Shown here: positions 16,033 through 23,354 of the stretch, in pieces
Layout: each line of letters opens with the position of its first letter
How positions within the stretch are numbered: the stretch's first letter is position 1
Assembly (NCBI GenBank): GCA_946478995.1
Contig: CAMLDK010000004.1
Location: 1 to 26,967 of the forward strand
DNA: 26,967 nucleotides
Source: an uncultured Candidatus Saccharibacteria bacterium
GTDB lineage: Bacteria > Patescibacteria > Saccharimonadia > Saccharimonadales > 2-12-FULL-41-12
Direction: 5' to 3'
Notes under the pieces: generated by a model
What the model was told of the DNA's origin: nothing
The model's database searches: none
What the model saw: the letters and a program-made list of their open reading frames with translations, nothing else
Made by a program: the position numbers and the translations under genes

Positions 16033-16665
16033 TTAGGTCTTGGGTTTCTTAGCTTTCCTTAGGAACCAGTGCTGGTCATGTTCGCTCAGCTCCCGCTTGA
16101 TATCTATGTATTCTTTGTCTACTATCTCAAGCACTCTCTCGACCAACCTTTTGGGATCGTCATCATAAATTACAACTTCATCCGCCGGCGGCTCAAGGAT
16201 TTGCATCAATGACGGAATTATATCTGCAGTACCGCCGCTGCCGATCAGTATTCCGCACGGCTTGCCGGCTTCCAGAGCCGAAGTGAATTCGTGCAGGCTG
16301 CCGAACCGGCCGCCTACCGTTATTATCGCGTCGCTGGATTGGACCAGATACAAGTCGCGTCCGACATAATTCATGCCGGTAAAATTTATGAAGTCAAAAC
16401 AGTCGTAGGGTAGCCGGTATTTCTTGACGTGCTCGCGGAGCGAAGAAGCCGGAGAAAAACCTATGACAGCTCCGCCGTGGTCTTTCGCGCCGACTGCCGA
16501 ATGGTAAGGAAGGCCTACCGTAGCACCGGTAGTCAATATATGTCCGGCTTCGGCTATATGTTGTCCAAGCTCATATGCCAATGCAGCCGAGGCGTCTGTT
16601 GTACGGCCCTGCGCGGCGCCGGAAACACAGATGGAATATTGGATATTGTGAATTTTTTTATTCAT
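16033..16665 (-). CDS. LOG-like Rossmann-fold protein (possible nucleoside-monophosphate phosphoribohydrolase)
   Basis: 210 residues related to the LOG/TIGR00725 group. Characterised LOG enzymes split nucleoside 5'-monophosphates (cytokinin type or AMP) into base and ribose 5-phosphate. Visible features: N-terminal SVSG-like strand (ICVSGAAQGRT, 12-22), LTTGATVGLP (44-53), a candidate phosphate-contacting Arg103 (NYVGRDLYLV) and GGRFGSLHEF at 118-127, standing in for the PGGxGTxxE motif with Glu126 in place. The N-terminal Pro and the Thr of the classical motif are changed (Gly118, Ser123), so activity is uncertain. The start overlaps the end of the 399-residue gene by 8 bases, so it belongs to the sugar-metabolism operon. 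Confidence 0.7.
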   Translation of the reverse strand: MNKKIHNIQYSICVSGAAQGRTTDASAALAYELGQHIAEAGHILTTGATVGLPYHSAVGAKDHGGAVIGFSPASSLREHVKKYRLPYDCFDFINFTGMNYVGRDLYLVQSSDAIITVGGRFGSLHEFTSALEAGKPCGILIGSGGTADIIPSLMQILEPPADEVVIYDDDPKRLVERVLEIVDKEYIDIKRELSEHDQHWFLRKAKKPKT

Positions 16666-17857
16666 CGGACTGCAGATTTTCTTCTTTTAAAATATCGTCG
16701 ACTACTTCCTCGTGCGCCAGATACCTGGAAAACAGTTCATCATACAATCTGTTTTTCCCGAATTCGTTATAAGAGTCTTGGAAATTATTCTTATTGACCG
16801 CATTGACGATAACGTCGGATAAGTGAGTTGACACCAGGCTGCCGGACCGGTCGATATAAACAAAGCCTTTTTCCCATACGCCGAACTGCTGGAGTTCGTG
16901 CGCCGTAGATAAGCCGAACAAATCATATGCCGGAATATTAAGATCCAGTCTTTCCGCCAGCTTGCGGTTGCCGTGATGCTGTATGGCGTGCATAATAGCA
17001 GACCATCTAATCGGCCAATTTATGAGTGAGATCCTTTTAAATCCGTATTCTCTTATATCTTTAAGCGTAGTGAAAAAATCCGGCCTAAGCCCTCTGTAAC
17101 GATAGAATGCCGAACGGCTGATGATGCCATTGATGTGGTTTATGATCGTATCAAAATAAAACAGCACGTCGCCTTCAAACCTCCGGCCGGCCGGAACTAT
17201 TACTATGCCTGCCGACTCGTCGCTGGAGTAGACCAGTCTTCTGAGGTCAATTTCAGCTTTTTTAAGGCTGGCTGAACGCTTCGGGTCTATAACTTTTATA
17301 CTGATCGTCTGCTCGTCAAAATCACTATTGGTCATCGAGCCCGCCTGATCAATATATTTTTTCTGCCAACCGCCACCTTCGATGATCTTAGCCAAGATCA
17401 AGGTGGCCGTGACGGGTTCGCGCTTCAAAAGCGAGTCAGCGGAGCGCAAACCCAATATTTTCATCGTCCGTTTAGGCGGGTTCATTTTAAGCTGTTTCTT
17501 TAAAACGCTTTGCTTGACGCACCAGAATTTGCGCCAGCTTGTTCTTTTTTCCAGATATGCCGCGCATTTTTTAGCGACTTCATGCGGCTTGTCGGAATCC
17601 TTGATCCTCAAACGTTCTTCAAGCTTAGCGGAAGCATTTTCAGATTGGATAATCAAAGCATGGTAAAGCTCCTGGGACGTGGTGTCGTCGCTATCAAGTT
17701 CGAGCCGCCGGGACAGGTCTTTAAAGTGCTGGATGGTGTCAACAAGCATGCGTATATCATGGCTGCCTTTTCCGCTCAATCTCTCAAAATCGTATATCCT
17801 ATGGCTGAATTCAGGTTCTTTAGCATCGAATATGCCTGAAATTACTCGGGAGCTCAT
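16658..17857 (-). CDS. Unrecognised 399-residue protein in the sugar-metabolism operon
   Basis: No family recognised. It is soluble with no signal peptide or membrane segment. The N-terminal 130 residues are helical and highly charged with Lys/Arg clusters (RTSWRKFWCVKQSVLKKQLK). The middle (about 175-245) looks alpha/beta with strands such as GIVIVPAGRRFEGDVLFYFD. The C-terminal part contains NWPIRWSAIMHAIQHHGN and an acidic tail. It starts 9 bp after the pfkB-type stop and overlaps the LOG-like gene, so it is co-transcribed with both. A weak -10-like TAATCT lies 6 nt before its ATG. It could be a regulator or an enzyme; nothing visible decides between them. Confidence 0.8.
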   Translation of the reverse strand: MSSRVISGIFDAKEPEFSHRIYDFERLSGKGSHDIRMLVDTIQHFKDLSRRLELDSDDTTSQELYHALIIQSENASAKLEERLRIKDSDKPHEVAKKCAAYLEKRTSWRKFWCVKQSVLKKQLKMNPPKRTMKILGLRSADSLLKREPVTATLILAKIIEGGGWQKKYIDQAGSMTNSDFDEQTISIKVIDPKRSASLKKAEIDLRRLVYSSDESAGIVIVPAGRRFEGDVLFYFDTIINHINGIISRSAFYRYRGLRPDFFTTLKDIREYGFKRISLINWPIRWSAIMHAIQHHGNRKLAERLDLNIPAYDLFGLSTAHELQQFGVWEKGFVYIDRSGSLVSTHLSDVIVNAVNKNNFQDSYNEFGKNRLYDELFSRYLAHEEVVDDILKEENLQSDE

Positions 17858-17866
17858 TGCGTAAGA

Positions 17867-18868
17867 TTACAATCTTTTAGGTTTATAAGATTCGGGTGCC
17901 TTCTGCAGCAAAGCGGCCAGTTCTTTTTCGCTTAAAAGACCTTTTTGGGCTCCGACATGCTGGACAACGTTCATGGAGCTGATAGGCGCCCATTGCAGCG
18001 CTCCGTCAACCGTATTGCCCATGATGATGGACGCAACGAAAGTTGAAGTAAACGCGTCGCCGGCGCCGGTACGCTCGAGCGGCGGCTTAGGATCCGGATA
18101 TATAGGCATTTTGAACCTGTTGCTCCCATCGCTCGCATAACTGCCGCCCGGCCCATCGCTGATAACCGCTATTTTGGGACCCAAGCTGTGCAGGCGATCA
18201 AAAAGATCATTTATATCATTCACCTTGCCGCCTGTGACATATGCCGCTTCTTCCCGGTTTAAGGCGACCAGTTCGGTTCTGGCGTACACGCCCTTCAACC
18301 TTTCGATACCCGCTTCCATCTGGAAGGTACCGGGCTGGAAGGCAAGCTTTACTTCGGGGTTATCTTCAAGCCACTCTACCAGATCATCATGAAATTCAAG
18401 GGCATGCTCGCTGATAGAGCTGAAATATATCCAGGCAGGAACTTCTTTAGGCTTGAGGTGCGGCCAGTGGTAATCATATTCCTCGTGCTTGATTAAAATC
18501 GTCCGTTCTTCCTTGTACCAAAGCACATAATGATAATTGCTGGCCTTACGGGGATTGATGTGGACATATCTCGTATCTACGCCGACTTTATTTAAAGTAC
18601 TAATGATATCCCGACCGGCGCTGTCGCCGCCGACATTGGAAACCAGCCCCGCCTCAAGGCCAAGCTTAGCGAAATTCACCGCCGCGTTCGAAGCATTGCC
18701 CACGGCATTGATAACCTCAGAGTGATCAAAGGGTATCTTGGTCCCAAAGGGCATGGAAAGAATAGGCCCCTTGTCAGTATCACGCACTTCGGCCCGGTCA
18801 TCTTTAAGTTTGATAAAAGCATCGGTGACTACATCGCCCACCGCAAGCACATCGATTTTTTTATTCAT
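17867..18868 (-). CDS. PfkB/ribokinase-family sugar kinase
   Basis: ATP-dependent carbohydrate kinase of the PfkB family; substrate not determinable from the motifs. The ATG at 18868 gives 333 residues and starts directly at the first beta-strand (KIDVLAVGDVVTDAF). The longer in-frame ATG at 18907 would add 13 unconserved residues. The substrate-side motif GNASNAAVNFAKLGL (57-71) and the C-terminal signature RTGAGDAF with catalytic Asp271 are intact, as is the second PfkB motif region around GPGGSYASDG. It is placed directly after class II aldolase and transketolase genes, which suggests a phosphorylated ketose (fructose 6-phosphate or sedoheptulose 7-phosphate) as substrate; ribokinase or an adenosine-kinase-like role are alternatives. 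Confidence 0.88.
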   Translation of the reverse strand: MNKKIDVLAVGDVVTDAFIKLKDDRAEVRDTDKGPILSMPFGTKIPFDHSEVINAVGNASNAAVNFAKLGLEAGLVSNVGGDSAGRDIISTLNKVGVDTRYVHINPRKASNYHYVLWYKEERTILIKHEEYDYHWPHLKPKEVPAWIYFSSISEHALEFHDDLVEWLEDNPEVKLAFQPGTFQMEAGIERLKGVYARTELVALNREEAAYVTGGKVNDINDLFDRLHSLGPKIAVISDGPGGSYASDGSNRFKMPIYPDPKPPLERTGAGDAFTSTFVASIIMGNTVDGALQWAPISSMNVVQHVGAQKGLLSEKELAALLQKAPESYKPKRL

Positions 18869-18912
18869 TAACATAAGTATTTTGACAAAGTCTACCCCAT
18901 ATTGCAAACGCC

Positions 18913-19830
18913 TTAGACGGTCGGCTTAGCCTTGCCCGCCGAACCAAACATATCTATCTTAGCTTCAACCACCGCCTGAACGGATGAAATTACTCCGTCC
19001 ATTAGCTTCATGGCTGAGATTTCTTCCGGATTTTCTTTTAATGATTTTTCCAGCGACCTTCGGAAAGACACGCGCATATCGGTACTGATGTTGATTTTAC
19101 TAACCCCGGTCCTTATAGCATGCTCAAAATAGTGCGCAGGCGTTCCACTGCCGCCATGCAAGCTTATAAGACAGCCTATCTCCGCTCGGATTTTTTCCAG
19201 CAAATCTATATCCAGAACTTTTGGCGCCGTATATATACCATGAAGGTTGCCTATTGCGGCGGCATATATATCGATACCCGTGGCATCGACGAACTCCTTA
19301 GCCTCTTCGGGTTTGGAAAAGCTTTTTTTAACCTCGGAATAATTAACCTTCTGATTATGCCTAGATGAGGCAGTGTCAAAAAAGTGCGGTTCGCTCTCAA
19401 CTAACGCGCCGGTCAGACGGGCGTAATTAACGACTTGCCGGGTGCTATCTATAGCTTCTTCCAGACTTATTTTTTGGTCCTTCGCCGCTATATCAAGATG
19501 AATGAATTCAAAGCCGGCTTCAATACCGTCTATCGCTATTTCCACGCTGGGGCTGTGATCCAGGTTGATATATATATCAACATTCAGTTCCTGTTTGTAG
19601 TTATCAACCATATCACGCACGTTGTCCAAACCTATCGACTGCGCTTCCTCGTGGCTTACTTCAACCAGAACCGGTGATTTTTTAGCCAAAGCGGCACGAC
19701 AGACAGCTTTCAAACTTTCCTGGTTATCCAGGTTGAAAGCACCGAGTGCGAACTTTTCAGCCTCAGCTCTTTGCATCAGTTCACGAGCCCTCGCGCAGTT
19801 ATTCCTGATTTCTCTTATAGTCAGCGGCAT
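18913..19830 (-). CDS. fba: Class II fructose-bisphosphate aldolase family protein
   Basis: Zinc-dependent aldolase that reversibly cleaves fructose 1,6-bisphosphate (family members also act on tagatose or sedoheptulose bisphosphate). 305 residues, within the family range. Visible: catalytic Asp91 and zinc ligand His92 (INLDHSPSVE), HLDIAA (111-116), Glu145/Glu147, His197 in AIGNLHGIY, His225 in SLHGGSG, and KINISTD near the C-terminus, which binds the second phosphate. The Gly-rich active-site loop after Glu147 usually reads like ELGxxGG; here it is PHFFDTASSRHNQ, so substrate preference may differ. The start is one base after the transketolase C-half stop, with AGGA about 12 nt upstream. 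Confidence 0.88.
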   Translation of the reverse strand: MPLTIREIRNNCARARELMQRAEAEKFALGAFNLDNQESLKAVCRAALAKKSPVLVEVSHEEAQSIGLDNVRDMVDNYKQELNVDIYINLDHSPSVEIAIDGIEAGFEFIHLDIAAKDQKISLEEAIDSTRQVVNYARLTGALVESEPHFFDTASSRHNQKVNYSEVKKSFSKPEEAKEFVDATGIDIYAAAIGNLHGIYTAPKVLDIDLLEKIRAEIGCLISLHGGSGTPAHYFEHAIRTGVSKINISTDMRVSFRRSLEKSLKENPEEISAMKLMDGVISSVQAVVEAKIDMFGSAGKAKPTV

Positions 19831-19831
19831 A

Positions 19832-20800
19832 TTAAAACATCCTGTGTACTTCGAGCATTATGTGCTTATAAGTAAGCCTGTGCTTTTCTAAAAGCTCCTC
19901 CGGCTTGCCGGATTCACCGAACTGGTCCCTGACACCTAGGCGCCAGATCTTCACCGGTTGCTCTTCGCTTAGAAGCTCGGCTACCGCGCTTCCTAAGCCT
20001 CCGGCTATTTGATGTTCTTCGATAGTTAAAACCCTATTGGTCTTATTGACGCTGTTTATGATCGTCTCGGCATCAAGCGGTTTTATGGTCGGGCAGTGGA
20101 CGACCTCGACATCGATTCCGTCTTTGTACAGTCTCTCAGCCGCTGCCATAGCGTGATAGGTCATGGTGCCGGTGGAGATTATAGTTATGTCCTTACCTTC
20201 GCAGAATGTATAGGCCTTGCCTATTTCAAAAGGCGTTTTGTCAGTGGTTATGACCGGCGAGGCATCGCGAGCTAATCTAAGGTATCCCGGGCGGCTGTCT
20301 TTAGCTAAAGCCAGGGTGGCTTTTTCGGCCTCCACGCTGTCGCCCGGTACGACTACCACCATATTAGGCAGAACCCGCATAAGGGCGATATCTTCCAGCA
20401 TTTGATGAGTAGCCCCATCCGGACCGGTGTAAAGCCCGGCATGCGAACCGACTATCTTGACCGGCCGGTCGTTCAGACAAATTGTTGTCCTGATCTGTTC
20501 CCAGTTACGGCCCGGACTGAACGCCGCGTAGCTGGACACAAAAGGGATCTTGCCCATTGCCGCCAATCCAGAGCCAACGGTTGCCAGGTTTTGTTCGGCA
20601 ACTCCGATTTCGATGAATCTTTCCGGAAAGGCTTCGGCGAACAAACTTATCTGGGTGGATTCCGTCAAATCCGCGCAGGCCGCCACGACATTTTCATCCC
20701 GTTTACCGGCTTCCAGCAATCCTTTCCCAAAACCTTTTCTTATAGGTTCGCTTACAATGTCTTCCGCCAAAATATCTTTTACTAAATGAAGATTATTCAT
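19832..20800 (-). CDS. Transketolase, C-terminal half (pyrimidine-binding and C-terminal domains)
   Basis: Second subunit of a split transketolase, which transfers two-carbon units between ketose and aldose phosphates using thiamine diphosphate. The ATG at 20800 gives 322 residues, normal for the split form. An open frame extends 37 codons further up, but that stretch lies inside the N-half gene and is unconserved, while the 20800 ATG has a good Shine-Dalgarno. IEIGVAEQNL contains the Glu that protonates the thiamine pyrimidine ring, followed by SYAAFSPGRNWEQIR and the C-terminal domain (about 190-322). It overlaps the N-half gene by 8 bases, suggesting coupled, equimolar synthesis. Confidence 0.93.
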   Translation of the reverse strand: MNNLHLVKDILAEDIVSEPIRKGFGKGLLEAGKRDENVVAACADLTESTQISLFAEAFPERFIEIGVAEQNLATVGSGLAAMGKIPFVSSYAAFSPGRNWEQIRTTICLNDRPVKIVGSHAGLYTGPDGATHQMLEDIALMRVLPNMVVVVPGDSVEAEKATLALAKDSRPGYLRLARDASPVITTDKTPFEIGKAYTFCEGKDITIISTGTMTYHAMAAAERLYKDGIDVEVVHCPTIKPLDAETIINSVNKTNRVLTIEEHQIAGGLGSAVAELLSEEQPVKIWRLGVRDQFGESGKPEELLEKHRLTYKHIMLEVHRMF

Positions 20801-21653
20801 GTTCCCCTCGGATTTTGCCCTTAAGGGTTCTGAGCTCATGCAAAGCCTTTTTCGCCTCATCTTTATTCGGCGGCTTGCCGTGCCAATGAAAATCATATTC
20901 CATGAAGTCAACGCCTTTGCCAGGGACGGTATGAGCGATTATCATTACCGGTTTTTCCACTATGGCCCTCGCCAGGCTGCAGGCATCAATGATTTCTTCT
21001 ATATTATTGCCATCCACTTCGAGCACATGCCAGCCAAAGGCTTCCCATTTGGCGCGCAGATCCTCAAGCGGCATAACCCCTTCGGTCGGGCCGTCAATCT
21101 GTATATTATTCCTGTCGGTTATAGCGACTATATTGCCCAGCTTATACTTCCCGGCAAGCATGGCCGCTTCCCATACATTGCCTTCATCCTGTTCGCCGTC
21201 GCCTACTACCACATATACCCATCGGTGGTGGTCTTTGTTCATCCTCATGGCAAGCGACATGCCGCAGGCCTGGCTAAGTCCGCAGCCTAAAGGCCCGCTG
21301 GTTGTTTCAAGACCCGGCAGCTTGGTCCTTTCCGGGTGGCCTTGCAAAGGCGAACCGAACCGCCGCAAAGTCTTAAGCTCTTTTTTATCAAAATATCCGG
21401 CATGCGCCATGGTTACATATTGCACCGGCGCACAGTGGCCGTTGCTCAAGATAAAAATATCTCGTTCGTCCCAATCCGGTTTCTTTGGATCATGCTTCAA
21501 CATGTCAAAATAAAGAGCCGCAAAAATGTCGGATAGCCCAAGCGGACCGGCACTATGCCCGCTGCCGGCATGCTCGAGCATCTTAATGATATCTACGCGG
21601 ATATCATTAGCAATCCCCTCAAGTTCAGTAATCGTACGTTTTTTATCCACCAT
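20793..21653 (-). CDS. Transketolase, N-terminal half (thiamine diphosphate-binding)
   Basis: First subunit of the split transketolase; 286 residues. Conserved features include the substrate-side His in GSGHSAGPLGL, LSNGHCAPVQY, GHPER, SGPLGCGLSQACGMSLA and the thiamine diphosphate/Mg motif beginning GDGEQDEG and ending in DRNN, which supplies the metal ligands. The distal HTVPGKG contributes to the active site. Probably the first gene of the operon transketolase N-C, aldolase, PfkB, unknown, LOG-like: a TATAAT lies 11 nt upstream and a 38-bp gap separates it from the preceding gene. Confidence 0.95.
   Translation of the reverse strand: MVDKKRTITELEGIANDIRVDIIKMLEHAGSGHSAGPLGLSDIFAALYFDMLKHDPKKPDWDERDIFILSNGHCAPVQYVTMAHAGYFDKKELKTLRRFGSPLQGHPERTKLPGLETTSGPLGCGLSQACGMSLAMRMNKDHHRWVYVVVGDGEQDEGNVWEAAMLAGKYKLGNIVAITDRNNIQIDGPTEGVMPLEDLRAKWEAFGWHVLEVDGNNIEEIIDACSLARAIVEKPVMIIAHTVPGKGVDFMEYDFHWHGKPPNKDEAKKALHELRTLKGKIRGEHE
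20804..20809 (-). promoter_or_regulatory. Ribosome-binding site fixing the start of the transketolase C half
   Basis: GAGGGG on the minus strand, 3 nt before the ATG at 20800 and inside the last codons of the N-half gene. It decides the start against the longer open frame that reaches 20911. Confidence 0.65.
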
Positions 21654-21664
21654 TCTTGCTTATG

Positions 21665-21670
21665 ATTATA
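21665..21670 (-). promoter_or_regulatory. -10 box for the transketolase operon
   Basis: Perfect TATAAT, 11 nt before the ATG at 21653; predicted leader about 5 nt. No convincing -35. It separates the transketolase-aldolase-kinase cluster from the GAPDH-RpiB-Rpe cluster upstream. Confidence 0.5.
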
Positions 21671-21691
21671 TCAAGGAATTGACCATAATCT

Positions 21692-22201
21692 TTATTCCAT
21701 ACATTCCGGAATCAGGGCGCTAGGAATTTTATAAAGATTTACGCCGGCGCACGACCATTTCGGCGTACCAATAGTACCTGCTAACACTTTAGACCATCCG
21801 TTATCTTCCTTTTTCCAAACATGGTCGGATGCCGAGTCGCACTGCTGGACCCTGCCCAAGGCAAACTCGTCGTTGTACAACTTCATCACGCTTATTACAA
21901 TACTGCAGCCGGGGAGCTTAAAATCTTTTTCATAAATTTCCAGATCGTTAGCAATAAATTCCTTAAAGGAATCACTAGCACCTTTAAGCTTGTCTGTATC
22001 TGATGGTTTTTTGATTTTTATACCTTGCTCGTAATCAATAACTTCCGCCGGGATATCCTTGTTTACGGAATTTTCTTTAACTACCGGTTCATGCCACCTG
22101 TTCTGTGATAAAACAAAATAACCTGCCGCGCTAATAGCCAAAACAAGCACTAAGCCGATAATGATACCAAGTGTTCCCCCGGATATTTTTTGTTTTTTCA
22201 T
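21692..22201 (-). CDS. Unrecognised membrane-anchored protein with four cysteines
   Basis: 169 residues; no family recognised. Short basic N-terminus (MKKQK), membrane segment at about 9-31 that could be an uncleaved anchor, then a soluble, probably extracellular domain. Cysteines at 99, 121, 151 and 167 lie only in that domain and could form two disulfides. The start overlaps the Rpe-like stop by four bases (ATGA), so it is translated with the sugar-phosphate genes, though its own location is outside the cell membrane. Confidence 0.75.
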   Translation of the reverse strand: MKKQKISGGTLGIIIGLVLVLAISAAGYFVLSQNRWHEPVVKENSVNKDIPAEVIDYEQGIKIKKPSDTDKLKGASDSFKEFIANDLEIYEKDFKLPGCSIVISVMKLYNDEFALGRVQQCDSASDHVWKKEDNGWSKVLAGTIGTPKWSCAGVNLYKIPSALIPECME

Positions 22202-22839
22202 TGTCCTTCGCTAGGAGCAACTAAATCAACCAGTTTTTGATAGGCGGCTTTTGGATCGTCCGCCTTCTGGATGAAGCCGCCAAAATTTATTACTTCTATG
22301 CCGCTATCGACCAGCTGTCTGACATTCCGATCGTTTGCCCCGCCGTCCCAGCCTATCTCTATGTTCGGATTTATCGCTTTAGCTTGTTTAGCTTTCCTGG
22401 CCTGATCAAGATCGGCGCTGCCGCCGAAATATCCAAGTTTGCCACCGAATACAAGCAAGTGGTCATAATCCGGCAGCACCTCAGCCACGTCTGAGATCTG
22501 AGTTTCCGGCAAGACGCAGAGCCCGGCTTTTATTCCATTATTATGAAGTTTGTTTGCAAAGTCTCCCATATCCGCGTCCGCTTCGGCATGAATTATAACC
22601 AGATGCGGTCTTTTAGATAATATAGTTTTCAGATGATCTTGCGGCCTTTTAAACATAAGGTGCAGATCGGCTTTAACCGGTTCCGGCCATTCAGCCTCTT
22701 CTATATCTATCGACTTGGTCGGCGCGAACTTTCCGTCCATGAAATCCAGCTGAATCCTGGGTGCAAAACCGACGCGCTTAACCTGTTCGTCAAATTCATC
22801 TTTCTCAGAAGCTAAGACCGTCGGGCAGATTATTGCCAT
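22198..22839 (-). CDS. Divergent ribulose-phosphate 3-epimerase-like protein
   Basis: TIM-barrel protein resembling ribulose 5-phosphate 3-epimerase (Rpe), 213 residues from the ATG at 22839. A longer frame from 22920 lies within rpiB and is rejected. Matches: ICPTVLAS at the first strand (usual APSILS), LDFMDGKFAPTKSI, DLHLMF and GWDGGAN. Two metal ligands and the catalytic Asp pair map to Asp32, His60 and Asp165, but the first metal ligand His is replaced by Gln30, and the phosphate-side VNPGFGGQ loop reads FGGKLGYFGGSAD. The family is clear, but the epimerase reaction is not proven. It sits between rpiB and the Cys-rich anchored protein, 5 bp after the rpiB stop. Confidence 0.75.
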   Translation of the reverse strand: MAIICPTVLASEKDEFDEQVKRVGFAPRIQLDFMDGKFAPTKSIDIEEAEWPEPVKADLHLMFKRPQDHLKTILSKRPHLVIIHAEADADMGDFANKLHNNGIKAGLCVLPETQISDVAEVLPDYDHLLVFGGKLGYFGGSADLDQARKAKQAKAINPNIEIGWDGGANDRNVRQLVDSGIEVINFGGFIQKADDPKAAYQKLVDLVAPSEGQ

Positions 22840-22844
22840 AAGCC

Positions 22845-23342
22845 CTAAGATGCCGCCCCGTCTATTTTGGCGATTCTTCGGCTGTGCCGCTCTTCTTTTG
22901 TGAAGGGTGTATTCAGCCAAATAGATACGGCCAGCTCGATAGATTCATTATTTAAGAAACGTCCGGCCAGACTAAGCATGTTCGCGTCATTATGCTGCCG
23001 GCTCAGGCGCAGGATCTCATATTCGTCCGAAGCGCTATGTCCGCTTACGTCCACATCTTCCACTGCTTTTGCCGTGCCGTAGTAAACCGCGCAGCGCACA
23101 CCTTTCACCCTGTTTGCAGTCATAGCTTCGCCCTGGCCGCTGCCGCCGAATATAATCCCGAGTTCACATTCACCTTTAGCGACAGCTTCGGCCGCAGGCC
23201 TGATAAAATCCGGATAATCATCGTCAGAATCGTAAGATGTCGGTCCGTAATTGACACACTCATGCCCGGCAGAACTTAAAAATTCCTTTAACTGTTTGAG
23301 CTTTTCGAAACCGGCATGATCTGTACTTAAAGCGATTTTCAT
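22845..23342 (-). CDS. rpiB: Ribose-5-phosphate isomerase B (RpiB/LacAB family)
   Basis: Interconverts ribose 5-phosphate and ribulose 5-phosphate; 165 residues. The N-terminal STDHAGFEKL with His9 is typical. The active-site loop reads FGGSGQGEAMTANRVKG (65-81): the Cys used by E. coli RpiB is Gly66 here, and Glu72 occupies the position used as base in the mycobacterial type, so this is an actinobacterial-type RpiB. It starts 12 bp after the GAPDH stop with AGAGG 4 nt before the ATG. LacA/LacB is unlikely from context. Confidence 0.9.
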   Translation of the reverse strand: MKIALSTDHAGFEKLKQLKEFLSSAGHECVNYGPTSYDSDDDYPDFIRPAAEAVAKGECELGIIFGGSGQGEAMTANRVKGVRCAVYYGTAKAVEDVDVSGHSASDEYEILRLSRQHNDANMLSLAGRFLNNESIELAVSIWLNTPFTKEERHSRRIAKIDGAAS

Positions 23343-23354
23343 AGGTCCTCTTAC

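Noticed and set aside
18869..18907. Longer PfkB kinase starting at 18907
   Set aside because: The extra 13 residues are not conserved and the first beta-strand starts right after the 18868 ATG.
20801..20911. Longer transketolase C half starting at 20911
   Set aside because: The added 37 codons lie inside the N-half gene, look out-of-frame, and the 20800 ATG has a strong Shine-Dalgarno.
21654..21691. GGAAT/ATTCC repeat as a terminator after the Cys protein gene
   Set aside because: Only a 5-bp stem with a 14-base loop and no T-run.
22840..22920. Longer Rpe-like protein starting at 22920
   Set aside because: The additional residues are a frame-shifted reading of the rpiB 3' end; the TIM-barrel begins at 22839.
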